64,000 nucleotides of DNA from Phaeophleospora eucalypticola (taxonomy: Eukaryota; Ascomycota; Dothideomycetes; Mycosphaerellales; Mycosphaerellaceae), in contig JAKLNG010000005.1 of the NCBI GenBank assembly GCA_022814565.1, forward strand, positions 1,550,001 through 1,614,000, written 5' to 3'. Position 1 is the first letter of the stretch; each line of letters starts with the position of its first letter. The translations under genes were made by a program, and so were the position numbers. Positions 32,671-44,086 of this stretch are shown piece after piece. The notes below the pieces were generated by a model. The model saw only the letters and a list, made by a program, of their open reading frames with translations. It searched no databases and was not told the origin of the DNA.

Positions 32671-34046
32671 GATGGGTCGTCAATACGGATTGACCGGATG
32701 ATTGCTGCAATGGCTGCCAACGACGTAAAGGATGTGGTGGTGATGCAGCTGAAGGATGTAGCAAACAGTCGACCGGCGTGCCCGAGTTTGACAACGTCGT
32801 TGGAGATGGTGCGTTGACGGGGATCTGGGCACTGAGATGCAAGTCAGACGGCTGCACGACCAAATCAGGGCGCCGTGAGTGGTGTGTCGGTGTTGATGTC
32901 GTAGTGAGGACTGAATCACAAAGGAGGTTGTGTTGGATGTTTGCAAGAGGTGCTCTGAATTGGAAGGAGAAGAGCAAACGGAAAAGTGGGCTATTCCGTT
33001 TGCAGAAGCTCGGGCCACCATAATCGAAGGAAGCGCGCATGTGAACTCAAGTGCAAACGGAGCAGAAAAGAGGCGACCGGCCAGAGAATGAGAGCGATTC
33101 GCTTCACTTGAACAGAGACAGGAAGTCAGAGCAGGCTGGTTCGAGTGAGCGGAATGAGCCAGCGACGATACTTTCAGGTATGATCTTGCTTCAAACAATA
33201 CGGGGACTTGTTTCGACGTCTCTCATCTCCATCCACGACATTGTGACATGTTCTTTCTTGCCAAGGAGGAGATCCTGTTGAAGGTACTCCAAGATGTTTC
33301 CCGGTCTGCGACTTCCGCATCGCCGCATCGCGTTGTAGACAGCTGAACGAGACAGCCGTTCGTGATTTGTATGTCTCCAAAGACCGAGACGCTGTGGATG
33401 AATTTTGGCAGTGTCTCACTACGCGTGGTGAACAACAGGTGAGGTGGAAGGAGGAGGGGCACAGAATGTCGTGACACTCGGCAAGTGCCGACTTCTGGCG
33501 CACAGCGGCACAGGGGGTCTAGCGCGCCTAAGACCGGTAAGGCCGGGCACAGCAAATGGCGGAGACACCGGCCGCTGGACCTTTTTCAACCTTGAAATTT
33601 TCCCTGGATAACAGCTCTTCGCAATGGACATCGCACGCCTCACCTTCCGCTGCTCGCCCGCCCAACACCACCACGTCCTCCCGCCATGACCAACCCATAG
33701 CTCAGCCTCGAGGCTGCACCATCAGAAACACCCCTCTCGCACGCGCGAACACTCCGTACTGCAGCCCGGCGCATTCTCGTCTTTGCCGGCTTGAGGAACA
33801 GCATCCGAGGTGAGTAAGAGCAGCTTGCAGAACACCCGCCCGCAGCGATCGCGTGATGAGCCAGAGAAAAAATTCAAATAGATGTTAGACTTGGGACTTT
33901 TTGAAGGACCGGAACACCTCTTTCTGATTTGCCTATGCTTCAACTGCACATACGGAAGAGAAGCTTCGCCTTCACGTGCTAACCCTGAGGTAGGCGCATA
34001 TCACCGCGCACGCTAGAGGGACTTCCCAATAAGATACACCTTCATC
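32671..34046. promoter_or_regulatory. Divergent promoter region (RID-like / ADE4)
   Basis: This 1.38-kb head-to-head spacer should contain both promoters. Short open frames (up to 172 codons) have no domains and overlap one another on both strands. An upstream leader or intron of the ADE4 transcript could lie around 33600-34000 but cannot be fixed. Confidence 0.4.
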
Positions 34047-35831
34047 ATGTGCGGCATCCTCGCGGTCATTCTTGCCTCGACATCGGCAGATGCGGCCCCC
34101 GAGCTCCACCAGGCTCTCTACTACCTCCAGCACCGCGGACAAGATGCTTGCGGAATAGCCACGTGCTCCACGGGCGGTAAGATCTATCAATGCAAGGGCA
34201 ATGGCTTGGCCTCGAAAGTTTTCCAAGATGGCAAGAGAGTCGGAGATTTACCTGGATACATGGGATTGGGACACCTAAGATATCCAACCGCCGGCAGCAG
34301 CGCCAACGCCGAGGCGCAGCCTTTCTATGTCAACTCTCCGTATGGCATCTGCTTCACGCACAATGGCAACCTGATCAATGCACCCGAGCTTAAGGAGTAC
34401 CTCGACCAGACTGCTCATCGTCACATCAACACCGAGTCCGACAGCGAGCTCATGCTCAACATATTCGCCGATCAGCTCAACGAGACCGGTAAAGCCAGAA
34501 TCAATGCCTCGGACTGCTTCCGCGCTCTCGAAGGTATGTACAGCATGTGCAAGGGCGGTTGGGCGTGTACAGCTTTGCTGGCTGGATTCGGCTTGATCGG
34601 CTTCAGGGATGCGTACGGCATCCGACCCATGGTCCTAGGTGAGAGAGCCTCTCTGGATGTGGAAGGCGGCATGGACTACATGATGGCGTCTGAGTCTGTT
34701 GCGCTCAGCCAGAACGGATACAGCAACATCCGAGATATCAAGCCTGGAGAGGCAGTCATCATTGAAAAGGGTAAGGCGCCACAGTTCCACCAGGTATGCA
34801 AGCAGCAGGACTACGCACCGGACATCTTCGAGTATGTGTATTTCGCTCGTCCAGAGAGCATCATCGATGGCATCTCTGTCTACCGCAGCCGACAATTGAT
34901 GGGTTACCGCCTCGCGGAGACAATCAAGAAGCAGCTGGGACCGGAGCAGATCAAGGAGATTGACGCGGTCATTCCTATTCCCGAGACGTCCCTCGTTTCT
35001 GCATACGCGGTCAGCAAGCATCTCAAGATCCCCTACTGCCAAGGATTCGTCAAGAACCGATACATCTTCCGAACTTTCATCATGCCTTCGCAACGAGCTC
35101 GACAGCGAGGTGTGCGCGCCAAGCTGAACGCCATTCCGATCGAGTTCAAAGACAAGAACGTGCTTCTCGTCGACGACAGCATCGTTCGTGGCACAACATC
35201 ACGTGAGATTGTGCAGATGGCCCGGGAAGCGGGCGCGAAGAAGGTCTTCTTCAGCAGCTGCGCGCCACCCATCACGCACTCGCACATCTACGGCATCGAC
35301 CTCGCCAGCAAGAATGAGCTGGTCGCGCACGGTCGCACAGCAGAAGACATTGCCTCACACATAGGAGCGGAGGGTGTCATCTACCAAGACCTAGAAGATC
35401 TGACTTCAGCATGCGCGCAAGACAGCCCACGCGACCCTGCCACACAGCGATTCGAAGTGGGCGTCTTCTGCGGCAAGTACGTCACGCCTGTGGACAACGA
35501 GTATTTCCAGCACCTGGAGCAAATTCGCGGCGAGACGCGCAAGATGAAAGTGATGGAGAAAGCCGTGCAAGCCGTCGCAGCAGGCACGGCGGGCCCGAAG
35601 GAGGTCAAGATGGCCGTCAACGGCGTCGACGTCGACGACCACGGAGAAGTCGTTGCTAGGGACAGCGGCTCCGATGGCGAAGGCCGGATGCCGAAGAAGG
35701 AGCGCGTGGACCGGATGTCGAGAGGTAACAGCTTCTACCAGGAGAATCGACCGAACGGCCTCGAGGAGAAGCGGCAGCACGACAGCCAGGATATTGCGCT
35801 CCACAACATCAACGATCATGATGGACACTAG
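34047..35831 (+). CDS. ADE4: Amidophosphoribosyltransferase (first step of purine synthesis)
   Basis: An intronless gene of 594 residues begins MCGILAVILAS. Cys2, exposed after Met removal, is the glutaminase nucleophile. The N-terminal Ntn-type glutamine amidotransferase domain (about 2-240) includes YYLQHRGQDACGIAT and GHLRYPTAGSS. The phosphoribosyltransferase domain carries the PRPP-binding loop VLLVDDSIVRGTTSREI at about residues 370-387. The enzyme makes 5-phosphoribosylamine from PRPP and glutamine in the cytosol (EC 2.4.2.14) and is feedback-inhibited by purine nucleotides in known homologues. The C-terminal 90 residues beyond the core are charged and probably disordered, a common fungal extension. 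The start is fixed by the obligatory Met-Cys. Confidence 0.96.
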   Translation: MCGILAVILASTSADAAPELHQALYYLQHRGQDACGIATCSTGGKIYQCKGNGLASKVFQDGKRVGDLPGYMGLGHLRYPTAGSSANAEAQPFYVNSPYGICFTHNGNLINAPELKEYLDQTAHRHINTESDSELMLNIFADQLNETGKARINASDCFRALEGMYSMCKGGWACTALLAGFGLIGFRDAYGIRPMVLGERASLDVEGGMDYMMASESVALSQNGYSNIRDIKPGEAVIIEKGKAPQFHQVCKQQDYAPDIFEYVYFARPESIIDGISVYRSRQLMGYRLAETIKKQLGPEQIKEIDAVIPIPETSLVSAYAVSKHLKIPYCQGFVKNRYIFRTFIMPSQRARQRGVRAKLNAIPIEFKDKNVLLVDDSIVRGTTSREIVQMAREAGAKKVFFSSCAPPITHSHIYGIDLASKNELVAHGRTAEDIASHIGAEGVIYQDLEDLTSACAQDSPRDPATQRFEVGVFCGKYVTPVDNEYFQHLEQIRGETRKMKVMEKAVQAVAAGTAGPKEVKMAVNGVDVDDHGEVVARDSGSDGEGRMPKKERVDRMSRGNSFYQENRPNGLEEKRQHDSQDIALHNINDHDGH

Positions 35832-36347
35832 TAGTGGTTCATCATCGTGAGCGTGGAAGTGTGAGGGCATTCTGGGCGGAAACGAAGCGATGATTCTATT
35901 TGACTGGGACGAACAAGGCGCACGGACGGCTCTCTGCCTGCATGGCGTTGGTAGAGGACAAGGCTCGAAGCTCGGTGGGAATCGTCTCACTTTGAGAATT
36001 AGGTAGCTATCCAAAATTTCACGCGGCGTCTCGCGTCGCTCGTGCTTTGCAACAAAAGAGGCCATCAGCTTCATTCGTGCTTTTTCCTTCATCTCCTCTT
36101 CCCAGAAGTGGCAAGGCTATGCTTCTACATGACCGCAGATGATGTGAATATCGATGAAAGATCCCACCCTTCCCTTCCGACTCCATGCTGTCGCCAATAT
36201 GACATGGGGACGCATCGGGAGAAAACGCCGCTCAGAATGCATCTCTCTGACTATGCCGCCGTTCTCGTCTTCCGACCTATCCTGCTTTTCCATTCAATCT
36301 TTTCTGTCTCGTCAAAGGGCCTCGTTCTCCTTTTTGGAAGCATCCTC
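35832..36347. other. Convergent intergenic region
   Basis: The 516 bp between two converging genes show nothing beyond likely 3' UTRs. Confidence 0.45.
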
Positions 36348-38020
36348 TCACGTGGCGGGTACCTCCTCTTCCTCTTGCCAGTCCCATACAGTCTTCAAGA
36401 ATTGCGTCATGTCCACGCGTTTTGTCTTCATCTCTACCATCCAAGGATGCTTGGTGATGTGCCAGGGTGTTGCTCTTCGGCTGGGGTCCTTTTCGAGACT
36501 GTGATGTCGTTAGCGGAGAGTACAGTCAGTGATGTTGGTGGTAGTACTCACCAGCATTCAATGAAGTATTTGAAGTTCTCACTCCATTTGAGCTTGTTCT
36601 CGGGCTCATCCTTCAGCTTCGGGATGGGTTGTCGGACAATGTAGGTCAGGAGATCGATAAGGCCAGCGCGGGGGTTCATTTCAGTCCCATCAGCAGGGAA
36701 GGGAAAGCGATGCTGGGCCACTTCAAGCAGTGTGACACCCAAACTCCACACGTCGCTGGTGATCGTGTAGCTTTGCCCTGTTATACGCTCCGGAGCCATG
36801 TAGTAGCTTGTTCCGATGAAGGTGTTGGCGTCACCCTTGGTGCCGAACTCCCCACTCACGCCAAAGTCGCAGAGCTTGACTTGGCCTTTTCGAGTCAGAA
36901 GAATATTGGAAGGCTTGATGTCACGGTGGATGATGCGGTGGCCGTGGAGGTAGGTGAGGCCATTCAGCACGCCCTCGGCTACTTTCCCGAGCACCTTCTC
37001 CCCCGTTCTGCCACCAAGCTTCTTCACTTCGCGGTAGACACTGTCAAGAGATCCACCTTCGCAGAACTCCATACTGATGCCTATTGTGCCAGCAGTGTCG
37101 TCCATGAAGGCACCGTAGTATTGGCAGATGTGCTCTGAAGCACAGGACTTGTTGAATGACAGCTCACGAACGATTTGTTTCTTCACATCCGGATTTGGGT
37201 CTGTCGTGATGATCTGTGTAGTCATTTAGTATCCCTGCCGAGGAGTCAATGTGATCTTACCAACCTTCAAAGCGAAAACCGTCTTGCCTCCTTTCAGTAT
37301 GCACCGCGTCACTGCACCACCGGCACCCTCACCCAAGCTACCCAGTTCTACTATGCGGCCCTCCTTCTTCGCAGCTTTCCATCCAGCATCATCCAAGTCT
37401 TCCACATCCAGCGGCCGTCCCTTTTCCAGGCTCAGCTTCTCAAGGTCTGGCAGTATGCCCTGCATACTGTTCTCTCGCTCCATTCCTACGCCGCCTGACT
37501 GAGCAGAGCTGCTGCTATAGAGAGACCCTGTTGCTGATTGTGGATCTTTATCGCTGCGTAGCATCTCGACAAAGTTGTAGGCCGAGTATGAAGACGTTGT
37601 GGAGACAGATCCGTTTTGGGTTGTGTTAGCACCAAAGCTATTTGTCCTGCTGTGTGCCGAATCATCACTGCTTCCTCCGCTCGCAGATATTTGCAACGGC
37701 GGCCCTCTCCGTCTTGCTTGAGCGTTCTCTTGCGGGGTGTGAGAGGAGCCCATGGGAGTTGCCAGACTGAGCTTGGGAGGTTGTTGGCGGGGAATGGAGA
37801 GAGGAGGAATGCCCGAGTTCTCGGCCATGGGAGGGGCAGCGGTGCTGTTCACAGGGCGCTGGCTAGGTGATGCAGGTATCGCCAGGCCCAGTCGTGGCAC
37901 CTTGCCCGACTGATGGCGGTTGGCACCGGGGATTGGAGGACGGAGTAAGGGTGCGGGTGAGGCCATGTTGGAGCGGTCGGGAGGGTCGAGGGAGGGATGA
38001 TTGTCGGCCACGATGGGCAA
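36348..38020 (-). CDS. MAP kinase kinase of the cell-wall-integrity pathway (Mkk1/2 type)
   Basis: Three exons, 38020..37265, 37213..36552 and 36498..36348, encode 522 residues; introns are 51 and 53 nt. The first donor is GTTGGT, which preserves the family sequence FALK|IITTDPNPDVKKQIV across the junction. A Ser/Pro-rich N-terminus of about 220 residues precedes the kinase domain: glycine loop LGEGAGGAV, Lys252 in FALK, HRDIKPSN (Asp350), DFG (Asp368) and activation segment with Thr377 and Thr383 before GTSYYMAPERI. Spacing of those threonines fits MAPKK phosphosites. The C-lobe motif HRFPFPADGTEMNPRAGLID and the tail RRATPWHITKHPW match fungal Mkk rather than Ste7 or Pbs2. It should act between Bck1 and the Slt2/MpkA-type MAPK. 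An alternative start is Met19. Confidence 0.93.
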
Positions 38021-38344
38021 CGAGCAGCGGCGCTGTCAAGAGGTGCTCGCGGCCCTCCTGACAGCCTTTTGATAGCGATTCAGCTGGTGTCCGAGACAGG
38101 TTGCACGCCGGAGAGTGGGATCCGCTGGTGGGAAGCGGAAAGGCAGCGGTGGTGCAGAATGTCGGGACTCTGAGGCAGTGACGTTGGTGTGCAGTTGAAA
38201 CGCGAGAGGGGTGGTTGTAGAAGATCGGTTGCGAAGTTTGAGGTGAGTCGGAGGACGCGGCGATGTTGGTGGTGCAAGTGCAAGGCTCCGGCGACACAAT
38301 AGCTTTGTACCACCAACACGCGGGCGTGGGGTCCGAGTCGATGG

Positions 38345-38369
38345 ATGGAGGGAGGGAGGGAGGGAGGGT
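38345..38369. repeat. (GGGA)n microsatellite
   Basis: A tandem run of GGAG/GGGA units lies in the MAPKK upstream region. Such purine-strand repeats can affect transcription or form unusual DNA structure. Confidence 0.8.
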
Positions 38370-38885
38370 GCGGCACGGCGTCGAGGGCGGAGCGGGGACG
38401 GCGGCGTGTGTGTGGGAGTTGGAGAGGGCGAGGATTGAATGCAGAGAAGGTGAAGTTGAGTGTCGTGCAGCGTGGGAAGTGGAGCGGTCGGGTCGGGATG
38501 AGCTAATTGCCAGGTGCTCTCGTTCAGTGGTGGTGAGGTGGTGCCTGTGGTGCTGGGCGGCGGAGGTGAGAGGTTGTTGCTGCCCAGTCGTGAAGCTGCT
38601 CTCCGCCGGGTGGAGTCGTCTCGTTTCGTCCCGTCTGCTCGCGTGTCCCGCGGCCGCCAGTCAACCTTTCTTCCACCTACTACAATACCACTTCGTCCAC
38701 CCCAATATTCTTGTCTTCACCAGATTTACGCACGACTTCCAATGATAGCGACAACCTCTCAATTACAACCAGGAAGAGTGCACGGCAGCAGCAAATTGAG
38801 ATGGGGCAGGCACGAGAACGAGGAAGCGCTGTGTCTCGGCGTCCAGCGCAGGAGGGGACAATTCTAATAGCGGAACCGACAGGAT

Positions 38886-38913
38886 GACGGCGACGGCGAC
38901 GGCGACGGCGACG
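38886..38913. repeat. (GACGGC)n microsatellite
   Basis: Four to five tandem copies of the hexamer GACGGC are directly visible in non-coding DNA. Confidence 0.8.
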
Positions 38914-40078
38914 TTTGATGGACGTGTCCGATTTGCTTCTCACACTCGCGCGCCATGTTGGCCGACGTGAATTGGTCAGTTGGTCGCGTCTCGGCGGGGC
39001 CAGCGACACCGTCAGCCAATCCCCAATCCTCCTCTACGCGCCACGACGACGAACGCCTGTCTGCTGAAACGCGACCTGCGCGTCTGCTCACCAAATCCTG
39101 CTGCCCGTTATGACAACCCGATGCTGTTATGGTCCCCGTCGCCGGCTGCCACACCTGCTGCGCCGCGAGCCTGCAGCGATCAACAGGAGACGTGCATCGT
39201 TGCCGCTCCCATGCTGCAACACCTAACACCTACCCGCCCATGCTCGCCCGCCGCCTTAATCAGCCATCCTGGACGAGCTGCCGGATGATCGACTTCGGCT
39301 CATACCGGCTGCACATTTACCTCACTTCGTCTTTGATCATCTCATTACTGCTGCCTGCACTCGCTGTCCGAGCGAAGCATTCTCCCATCTTACGCCGTGC
39401 ATTGCCTTCTTCCGACCTCACCGCGCTTTATGCTCAGCAACAGCTCACTCATGCATGCATGGATTGCATTTCCCTTCTAAGGCTGACAGACAGCGAACGC
39501 ATGAACAACGGACATCACAATTCTCGACTTTCTCCGATCTAGACCGTCAGGCTGACTGCCATCCACCGAAGCCCTGCAACTCCTCAAGGACATCGCGAGC
39601 GAAACACTACTTCTCGCAATCGCTGTCACGGTCTGCCTCATTTTCCGGAAAGGGTTGTGTCGTCGATCTCTGCCTTCAGTAATTCGACCACCACCTGGGG
39701 AAACCTGTCTACGTCTAACTCAGTTGCCTGCCCCTCATCAATCCGGAGTAACCGACACTCTCGATTGTCCGAGCTCAGTAATCGCACAAGCAAGGCACTT
39801 TCATGCTGGCTGCACACGTCAACCGCGTCCGACAACCGGCTGAGCAAGGAAGAGGCTATACATCGTGCGCTGCTCATATCCGAGCTTCCCAGAGATGCTT
39901 TCACGAATCCTGCTGAAACGCATGAGACGACTGAACAAGGGCTCCGACGTCGCAACGCAATTATGGTGTCCTCCAGCTTCACTCAGTGCCAATACTAATG
40001 GTGACATTTCGGCGTACCCGCCGATCCGCAACATTCGACATGCGCTTGCTCATATGCGAGTCAATCTGTGGAGTACAT

Positions 40079-40677
40079 TCACATCGTTGGGCACCACTTC
40101 TTCTTGGGCCACTCCATTTGGACGTCTGGAATCGAATCGTTGTCGATGAGGATCACATCGTCGGAGATACCGTTGCTGGAAAGCATCTGTCAGGCAGACT
40201 CATACCAAACGTCTGGCGCGTGGCTTACCTAGGCGCATTTCCCTCGATGAACAAGCCACCCAACTGTGCCTGTCGACGTTTCAACTTCTTCGCTGTGTAG
40301 GCTCTGTCCGGACCATCATGTCTGACCTCCAGCCATTCGTCAGTGTCGATGAACATCAGGCGCCACATGAAGTCGTCCCTGTACTCCCACATGGGCTCCA
40401 AGTCTTCCATGCTCTTGGGACTGGTCTTGCGGTGCAGCTGCAGGAATGTTAGCATGGAAGGAATGCAGTGCAATGTCTGGGTCGGCTGGCTCACCCAAGT
40501 GAAGAGTGGTTGATAAAGCTCTACGTGCGGCTTCAGGAGTCCGTCGTCGAAGTAGTCGGCCTTTGGAAAGGCGCCCTTCTCGGTGGCGTCTTCAGAGATC
40601 TTCCGCCAGATTTCAAGTTTCCATGATGGAAGCAAGTCGAGGTTGTAGAAGTCGTGGTCTCCCAGCGTGCTGTCCAT
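40079..40677 (-). CDS. Hypothetical 181-residue protein
   Basis: Exons 40677..40229 and 40175..40079 with a 53-nt intron (GTAAGC...TTCCAG, phase 2) encode 181 residues. Without splicing the frame ends just inside the intron; with splicing it gains a coherent tail (GISDDVILIDNDSIPDV, then MEWPKKKW). The protein is soluble-looking, Trp-rich and acidic, with no signal peptide or membrane segment. Phrases such as LLPSWKLEIWRKISED and YRDDFMWRLMFIDTDEWLEV suggest a folded domain, but I do not recognise it. It sits upstream of the duplicated module and shares no visible similarity with it. Confidence 0.55.
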
Positions 40678-40935
40678 ACCGGCCTGAATGCCTCGAGTAC
40701 TGGGATCGACTTCGGAGATGCTCTTCTACTCTCTCAAGAAATGTCGACAGCCAGGGCTTGCCTACTGCTTATAGGAATGTGTCGCATCTAGGCAGCGCAG
40801 CATCGTTCACAAACGAAACCAGATTCGTCATGATTTGCGAATGACACTGCTTCGTGACAAACGATCTCTTCAACATAAATGGAACATCTGGACAAACACA
40901 GGCAAAGATCCAGCAAAAGCTCCTTCAATCTATCT

Positions 40936-42429
40936 CTACAGCTTTCTAGGACTCTCTGCGCTGCACGCTTGTTGCCACTGGTCGATCTCCTTTCGATAGA
41001 AATCATTGTCCACACAACTGGCGCTATCCCACATTTCGACCTCGCGACACTGCCAATCATCAACGTCTGCGAGAGACTGCGCTTCAGTGCTTGCAACCTC
41101 ATCGATCGCCGCCAGCCACTTGTCTACCTGTGGAGTTACATATGCGGCTGCTTCTTCGCTGTTGACTGCAAAGCTGATCTCGCTTGCGTTCCCTCCATAT
41201 GACGAGCCTTGGTCGCTGACATCGATTTTTGCCTCCTTGGCGGCGGCTTTGGCTTCCGCAAGGCATTTCTCTGCTTCAACGAGCTCGTGCGTGAGGTCAC
41301 GATTGCGCTGGACCCAGAGCAGGTCAAATTCCGTTCTGACTGAATCCGTGGTCTTGTTGTCCTCGATCAAGGCCCTTCGACGACGCTCCAAATCGTGCGC
41401 TTGTTCCCAGTCACGGCCGTCAAAGTCTTGCTGTGCATTTTGAAGACGCTCATTCGCCAAGTAAACGGCGTTGCGAGTGTCAATCTCGAGTTGCTGCTCA
41501 GGCGTGACTGCTGGACGTTTAGGCCGCATGAACTCACTCCCCGTCTCCAGAGGCTCGACCATATGTGAGCAAGCACCATCATCGTCTCCTCGCGACGCTC
41601 GAACAGCTTTCTGGTACTCTTCCTGTAGATCGAACCTCTGGATCTGAGATGTCTGCTCTACGTGTTCCTCAATCAGATTTGCCTGAAAGAAGATCGAATC
41701 GAGATATGCGACGACTTCGGTCGAGGCTTCGTGCAAGGCGTTTGCCTGTCGCTCAAGATTTCTCTGTATCTGCAGCTCCTTCAGCTCCATGCTTTGGTGG
41801 ATTGTTCTCAGGATGTTGATTTTCTCTTTGAGAGATGCGACTACTTCTGCTCGGTCTCCAGACTCGATCTCCTCTGCTCCTGCGAGCCGATACCTGTGAT
41901 TCCGGATCTCTGTCATCAAGGTCCGCTCGAAACTCTCAATCTCCTTTATCTGCTCTTCGGCATGGCTTTGCCCGACTGACAAGTCTCTCTGAGCTTTTAC
42001 GGCTTCCTGAATCTTTGCGGAAAGATCCAGCTTCATCAACAGAGCCGCGCATTCTCGGACCCCGTCGTTGGCGAACACCATGCGGGCAGGGCCGGCGGTG
42101 TAGTCTTCCTCGGCTTCACCGTCGAAGATGAGGTACTTCTCCTCGCCTCGACTCTGGAAATTGCCATCTCCATCGCCCGTTGCATCACTGGCCTCCTCGA
42201 CCTGCTGCTGTGCTGCAAGATCTTGCGATGATTTACGGTCTAACAGTTGCTCCAGTTTGGCGCCATTTTCGATATCTTCATCGGTCTCGGAGGAAGGCAA
42301 ACTCGATGACTCAACGTCTTGCCTAGGCTCTTGCTTCTCAGCGCGGCCGCAGACCCTCGGAAGACGCAGTATAACTTCGTTCCCGGTGACCCTTCCTTGA
42401 AGTTTCTTCAGCATCCCCAACATGTTCAT
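40936..42429 (-). CDS. Module copy 1, gene A: coiled-coil protein of unknown function
   Basis: A single exon encodes 497 residues. The middle is strongly helical and charged with long coiled-coil stretches. It is a clear paralogue of the protein at 44087-45661. Shared blocks in the same order are EEKY..F followed by EDYT.GP.R, then ECAALL, then the DLQEEYQKAV block, then TPEQQ, then VEAEKCLAEAKAAAKEA, and a C-terminal block around WQCREVEMWDSASCVDNDF. There is no signal peptide, membrane segment or catalytic motif. It is transcribed head-to-head with the DUF6590-like gene at 42802, 372 bp apart. Co-inheritance of the pair suggests linked roles; this is inference. Confidence 0.75.
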   Translation of the reverse strand: MNMLGMLKKLQGRVTGNEVILRLPRVCGRAEKQEPRQDVESSSLPSSETDEDIENGAKLEQLLDRKSSQDLAAQQQVEEASDATGDGDGNFQSRGEEKYLIFDGEAEEDYTAGPARMVFANDGVRECAALLMKLDLSAKIQEAVKAQRDLSVGQSHAEEQIKEIESFERTLMTEIRNHRYRLAGAEEIESGDRAEVVASLKEKINILRTIHQSMELKELQIQRNLERQANALHEASTEVVAYLDSIFFQANLIEEHVEQTSQIQRFDLQEEYQKAVRASRGDDDGACSHMVEPLETGSEFMRPKRPAVTPEQQLEIDTRNAVYLANERLQNAQQDFDGRDWEQAHDLERRRRALIEDNKTTDSVRTEFDLLWVQRNRDLTHELVEAEKCLAEAKAAAKEAKIDVSDQGSSYGGNASEISFAVNSEEAAAYVTPQVDKWLAAIDEVASTEAQSLADVDDWQCREVEMWDSASCVDNDFYRKEIDQWQQACSAESPRKL

Positions 42430-42801
42430 GCTTTTCAGGGTACGCGTCGTCAGTCACAGCTCCGAAGACGTTGATATGCAAAAAACTGACGGGCTTCGAT
42501 TGAACGAATATGTCTTAAAGAGTGGACATGACAATCAAAAGGGTAGGTCGTCGAAGTTTGCTTGGTTCCGAACTGCATCATTCAATGTTTTCCTGCGCAC
42601 AGTTATGAAGGCACGTGACTGAAGATGTCTTGGATACTGATGTGCAAGTCAGAAAGCTCTAGGGAATACTGCCATGAGCGGAATGAGTGAAGATGTTCAC
42701 CATGAATGTCACGAGTACTACTTATCTCCACTTCCTCTCTTTCTCTCTTCAAGCTTCCTCTTCCGTCAGATTAACTTTATTCGGATCCTCCACAGCACAC
42801 G
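42430..42801. promoter_or_regulatory. Divergent promoter of module copy 1
   Basis: The 372 bp between the two divergent start codons contain a C/T-rich tract (about 42722-42765) just upstream of gene B, typical of fungal core promoters. It also has a CACGTG core at 42613-42618. Confidence 0.5.
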
Positions 42802-43764
42802 ATGCCTGCTCACGAACGTGGAAGAAACACTGTCAGCTCAAGACCATCTGTAAATTTGGTGCCAGCGCCTATTCCAGTCAAGTCAGCATGGGAAGGCAAG
42901 AAGTTGACGTTTCAAGAACCGCCAAGACCGGGACGCCCGCCAGCATCCAACAATCCGAAATCTTCATATCGCCCACGAAAGGGCCAGCTCTCAAATGCAC
43001 CGTCTCAGGCTTGCGCGAGTAACGCTGGAATTGAGCGTCAGATGAACGATCTCTCACTTCAGACGGACGGCAAGCGCTCAACGGCACCTCAAGCGGGCAA
43101 CTGCGATCCCTCGACGGCACCAAGACCTGGTGTGCCGGGCTCCCTGTTCACCAACTTCCCTCGAGGAGGTCTGGGCACTCTTTTGCCCTCTCGGTTCACC
43201 ATCCGCTACGGCAAGAGCTGTCCTAAGAAATGGTTCAGAAACCCCGTCTGCATCAAGTCACCATACAAGAGAGAAGAGTTCCGCGTCGGGCAAGTCATCG
43301 CAGTTCCATTTCATGTCAGTAATATGAACGAGAAGCTCGATCCAAGCGATAAGGGTCTCACCATGACCAACTTCGGGCCTGTCCTCTCGAAGCGCCGCAT
43401 GTTCATCATTCTGCACATTCACCTCGAGGGGTTCTTCTGCCTGCCCCTCTACTCCTTCGGCGGCCGCGGACTCGATGCGAAGCGCGGAGATAGAGAGATC
43501 GAGTATGTTCCCATCATGGATCAAGCACACCAGGGCAACTTTGACGACGTGATTTCCAAGCATTACCCACCACTCGTGCACAAGCACGACAATCCAAACA
43601 GTTCTCTTATCAAATCCACGGTCTGTCACCTCACGGGCGGAGTCAATATTAGCTGGCAGGAGGAGATCACAACTGTGGGACGCCTGACTCATCAGAGTTT
43701 TCTAGATTTGATAGAATACTGGCACGCTCTTGTTCTGAAGGCGCAGGAAGTGCCCTGGTACTAG
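42802..43764 (+). CDS. Module copy 1, gene B: DUF6590-like protein
   Basis: A single exon encodes 320 residues. The first 120 are basic, Pro/Ser-rich and probably disordered. The remaining domain has the order typical of fungal DUF6590: an F.VGQVIAVPFH strand, KRRMFIILHIHLEGFFCLPLYSFGGRG, a loop with EYVPIMD, then SLIKSTVCHLTGGVNISWQEE and VGRLTHQSFLDLIEYW. DUF6590 has no established biochemical role; assignment rests on pattern resemblance, not a search. The protein is paralogous to the one at 46115-47092 (shared KKWF/KRKWIKN.VC.KSP, PFH..NMNE..DP.D.GLT, CLPLYSF.GRG). Confidence 0.75.
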   Translation: MPAHERGRNTVSSRPSVNLVPAPIPVKSAWEGKKLTFQEPPRPGRPPASNNPKSSYRPRKGQLSNAPSQACASNAGIERQMNDLSLQTDGKRSTAPQAGNCDPSTAPRPGVPGSLFTNFPRGGLGTLLPSRFTIRYGKSCPKKWFRNPVCIKSPYKREEFRVGQVIAVPFHVSNMNEKLDPSDKGLTMTNFGPVLSKRRMFIILHIHLEGFFCLPLYSFGGRGLDAKRGDREIEYVPIMDQAHQGNFDDVISKHYPPLVHKHDNPNSSLIKSTVCHLTGGVNISWQEEITTVGRLTHQSFLDLIEYWHALVLKAQEVPWY

Positions 43765-44086
43765 TCGAGAGCTTTGCTTGACTAGCTGGTCTTGGATAGC
43801 CGTGATGTGGTTATCTGTTCACCGCGAGGGAGTTGACATTAAGGCACACATATTAGATTTGACTCAAATCTTTGTTGAAACATGGGAAAGCTTGTGACGA
43901 GGCTCATTGCGATGCATCTTATCGAGTGTCATTCGAGGTCCCTAGTTTAAGCGCGCTCACCATGTGACGATGCCGTCCGTGCGCTTGCCCGAGCTTCATA
44001 AGCTAAATTCCATCACCACGCCGCATTTAGTTGAGTTAAAATAGAACCTTCATGTGGGAATAGGTTTCAGACTGTCGTATCAACCT
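43765..44086. other. Spacer between the two module copies
   Basis: These 322 bp separate converging genes of copy 1 and copy 2. I see no terminal repeats or target-site duplications that would mark a mobile element. Confidence 0.45.

Larger units (their letters stand above)
38021..40078. promoter_or_regulatory. Long upstream region of the MAPKK gene
   Basis: This 2.06-kb gap holds a probable long 5' leader of the MAPKK gene with simple repeats (listed separately). Open frames on both strands up to 160 codons have no domains. The minus-strand frame at 39638-39982 has a more protein-like composition but no support. Confidence 0.4.

Noticed and set aside
16118..38020. A cell-wall gene cluster (Skt5, Dfg5/Dcw1, Mkk)
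   Set aside because: These genes are interleaved with unrelated ones (RID, ADE4, unknowns) and have separate promoters. Proximity alone does not make a functional cluster.
39638..39982. 114-codon minus-strand open frame
   Set aside because: Composition is somewhat protein-like, but there is no domain, neighbouring exon or clear promoter. It also conflicts with open frames on the other strand.
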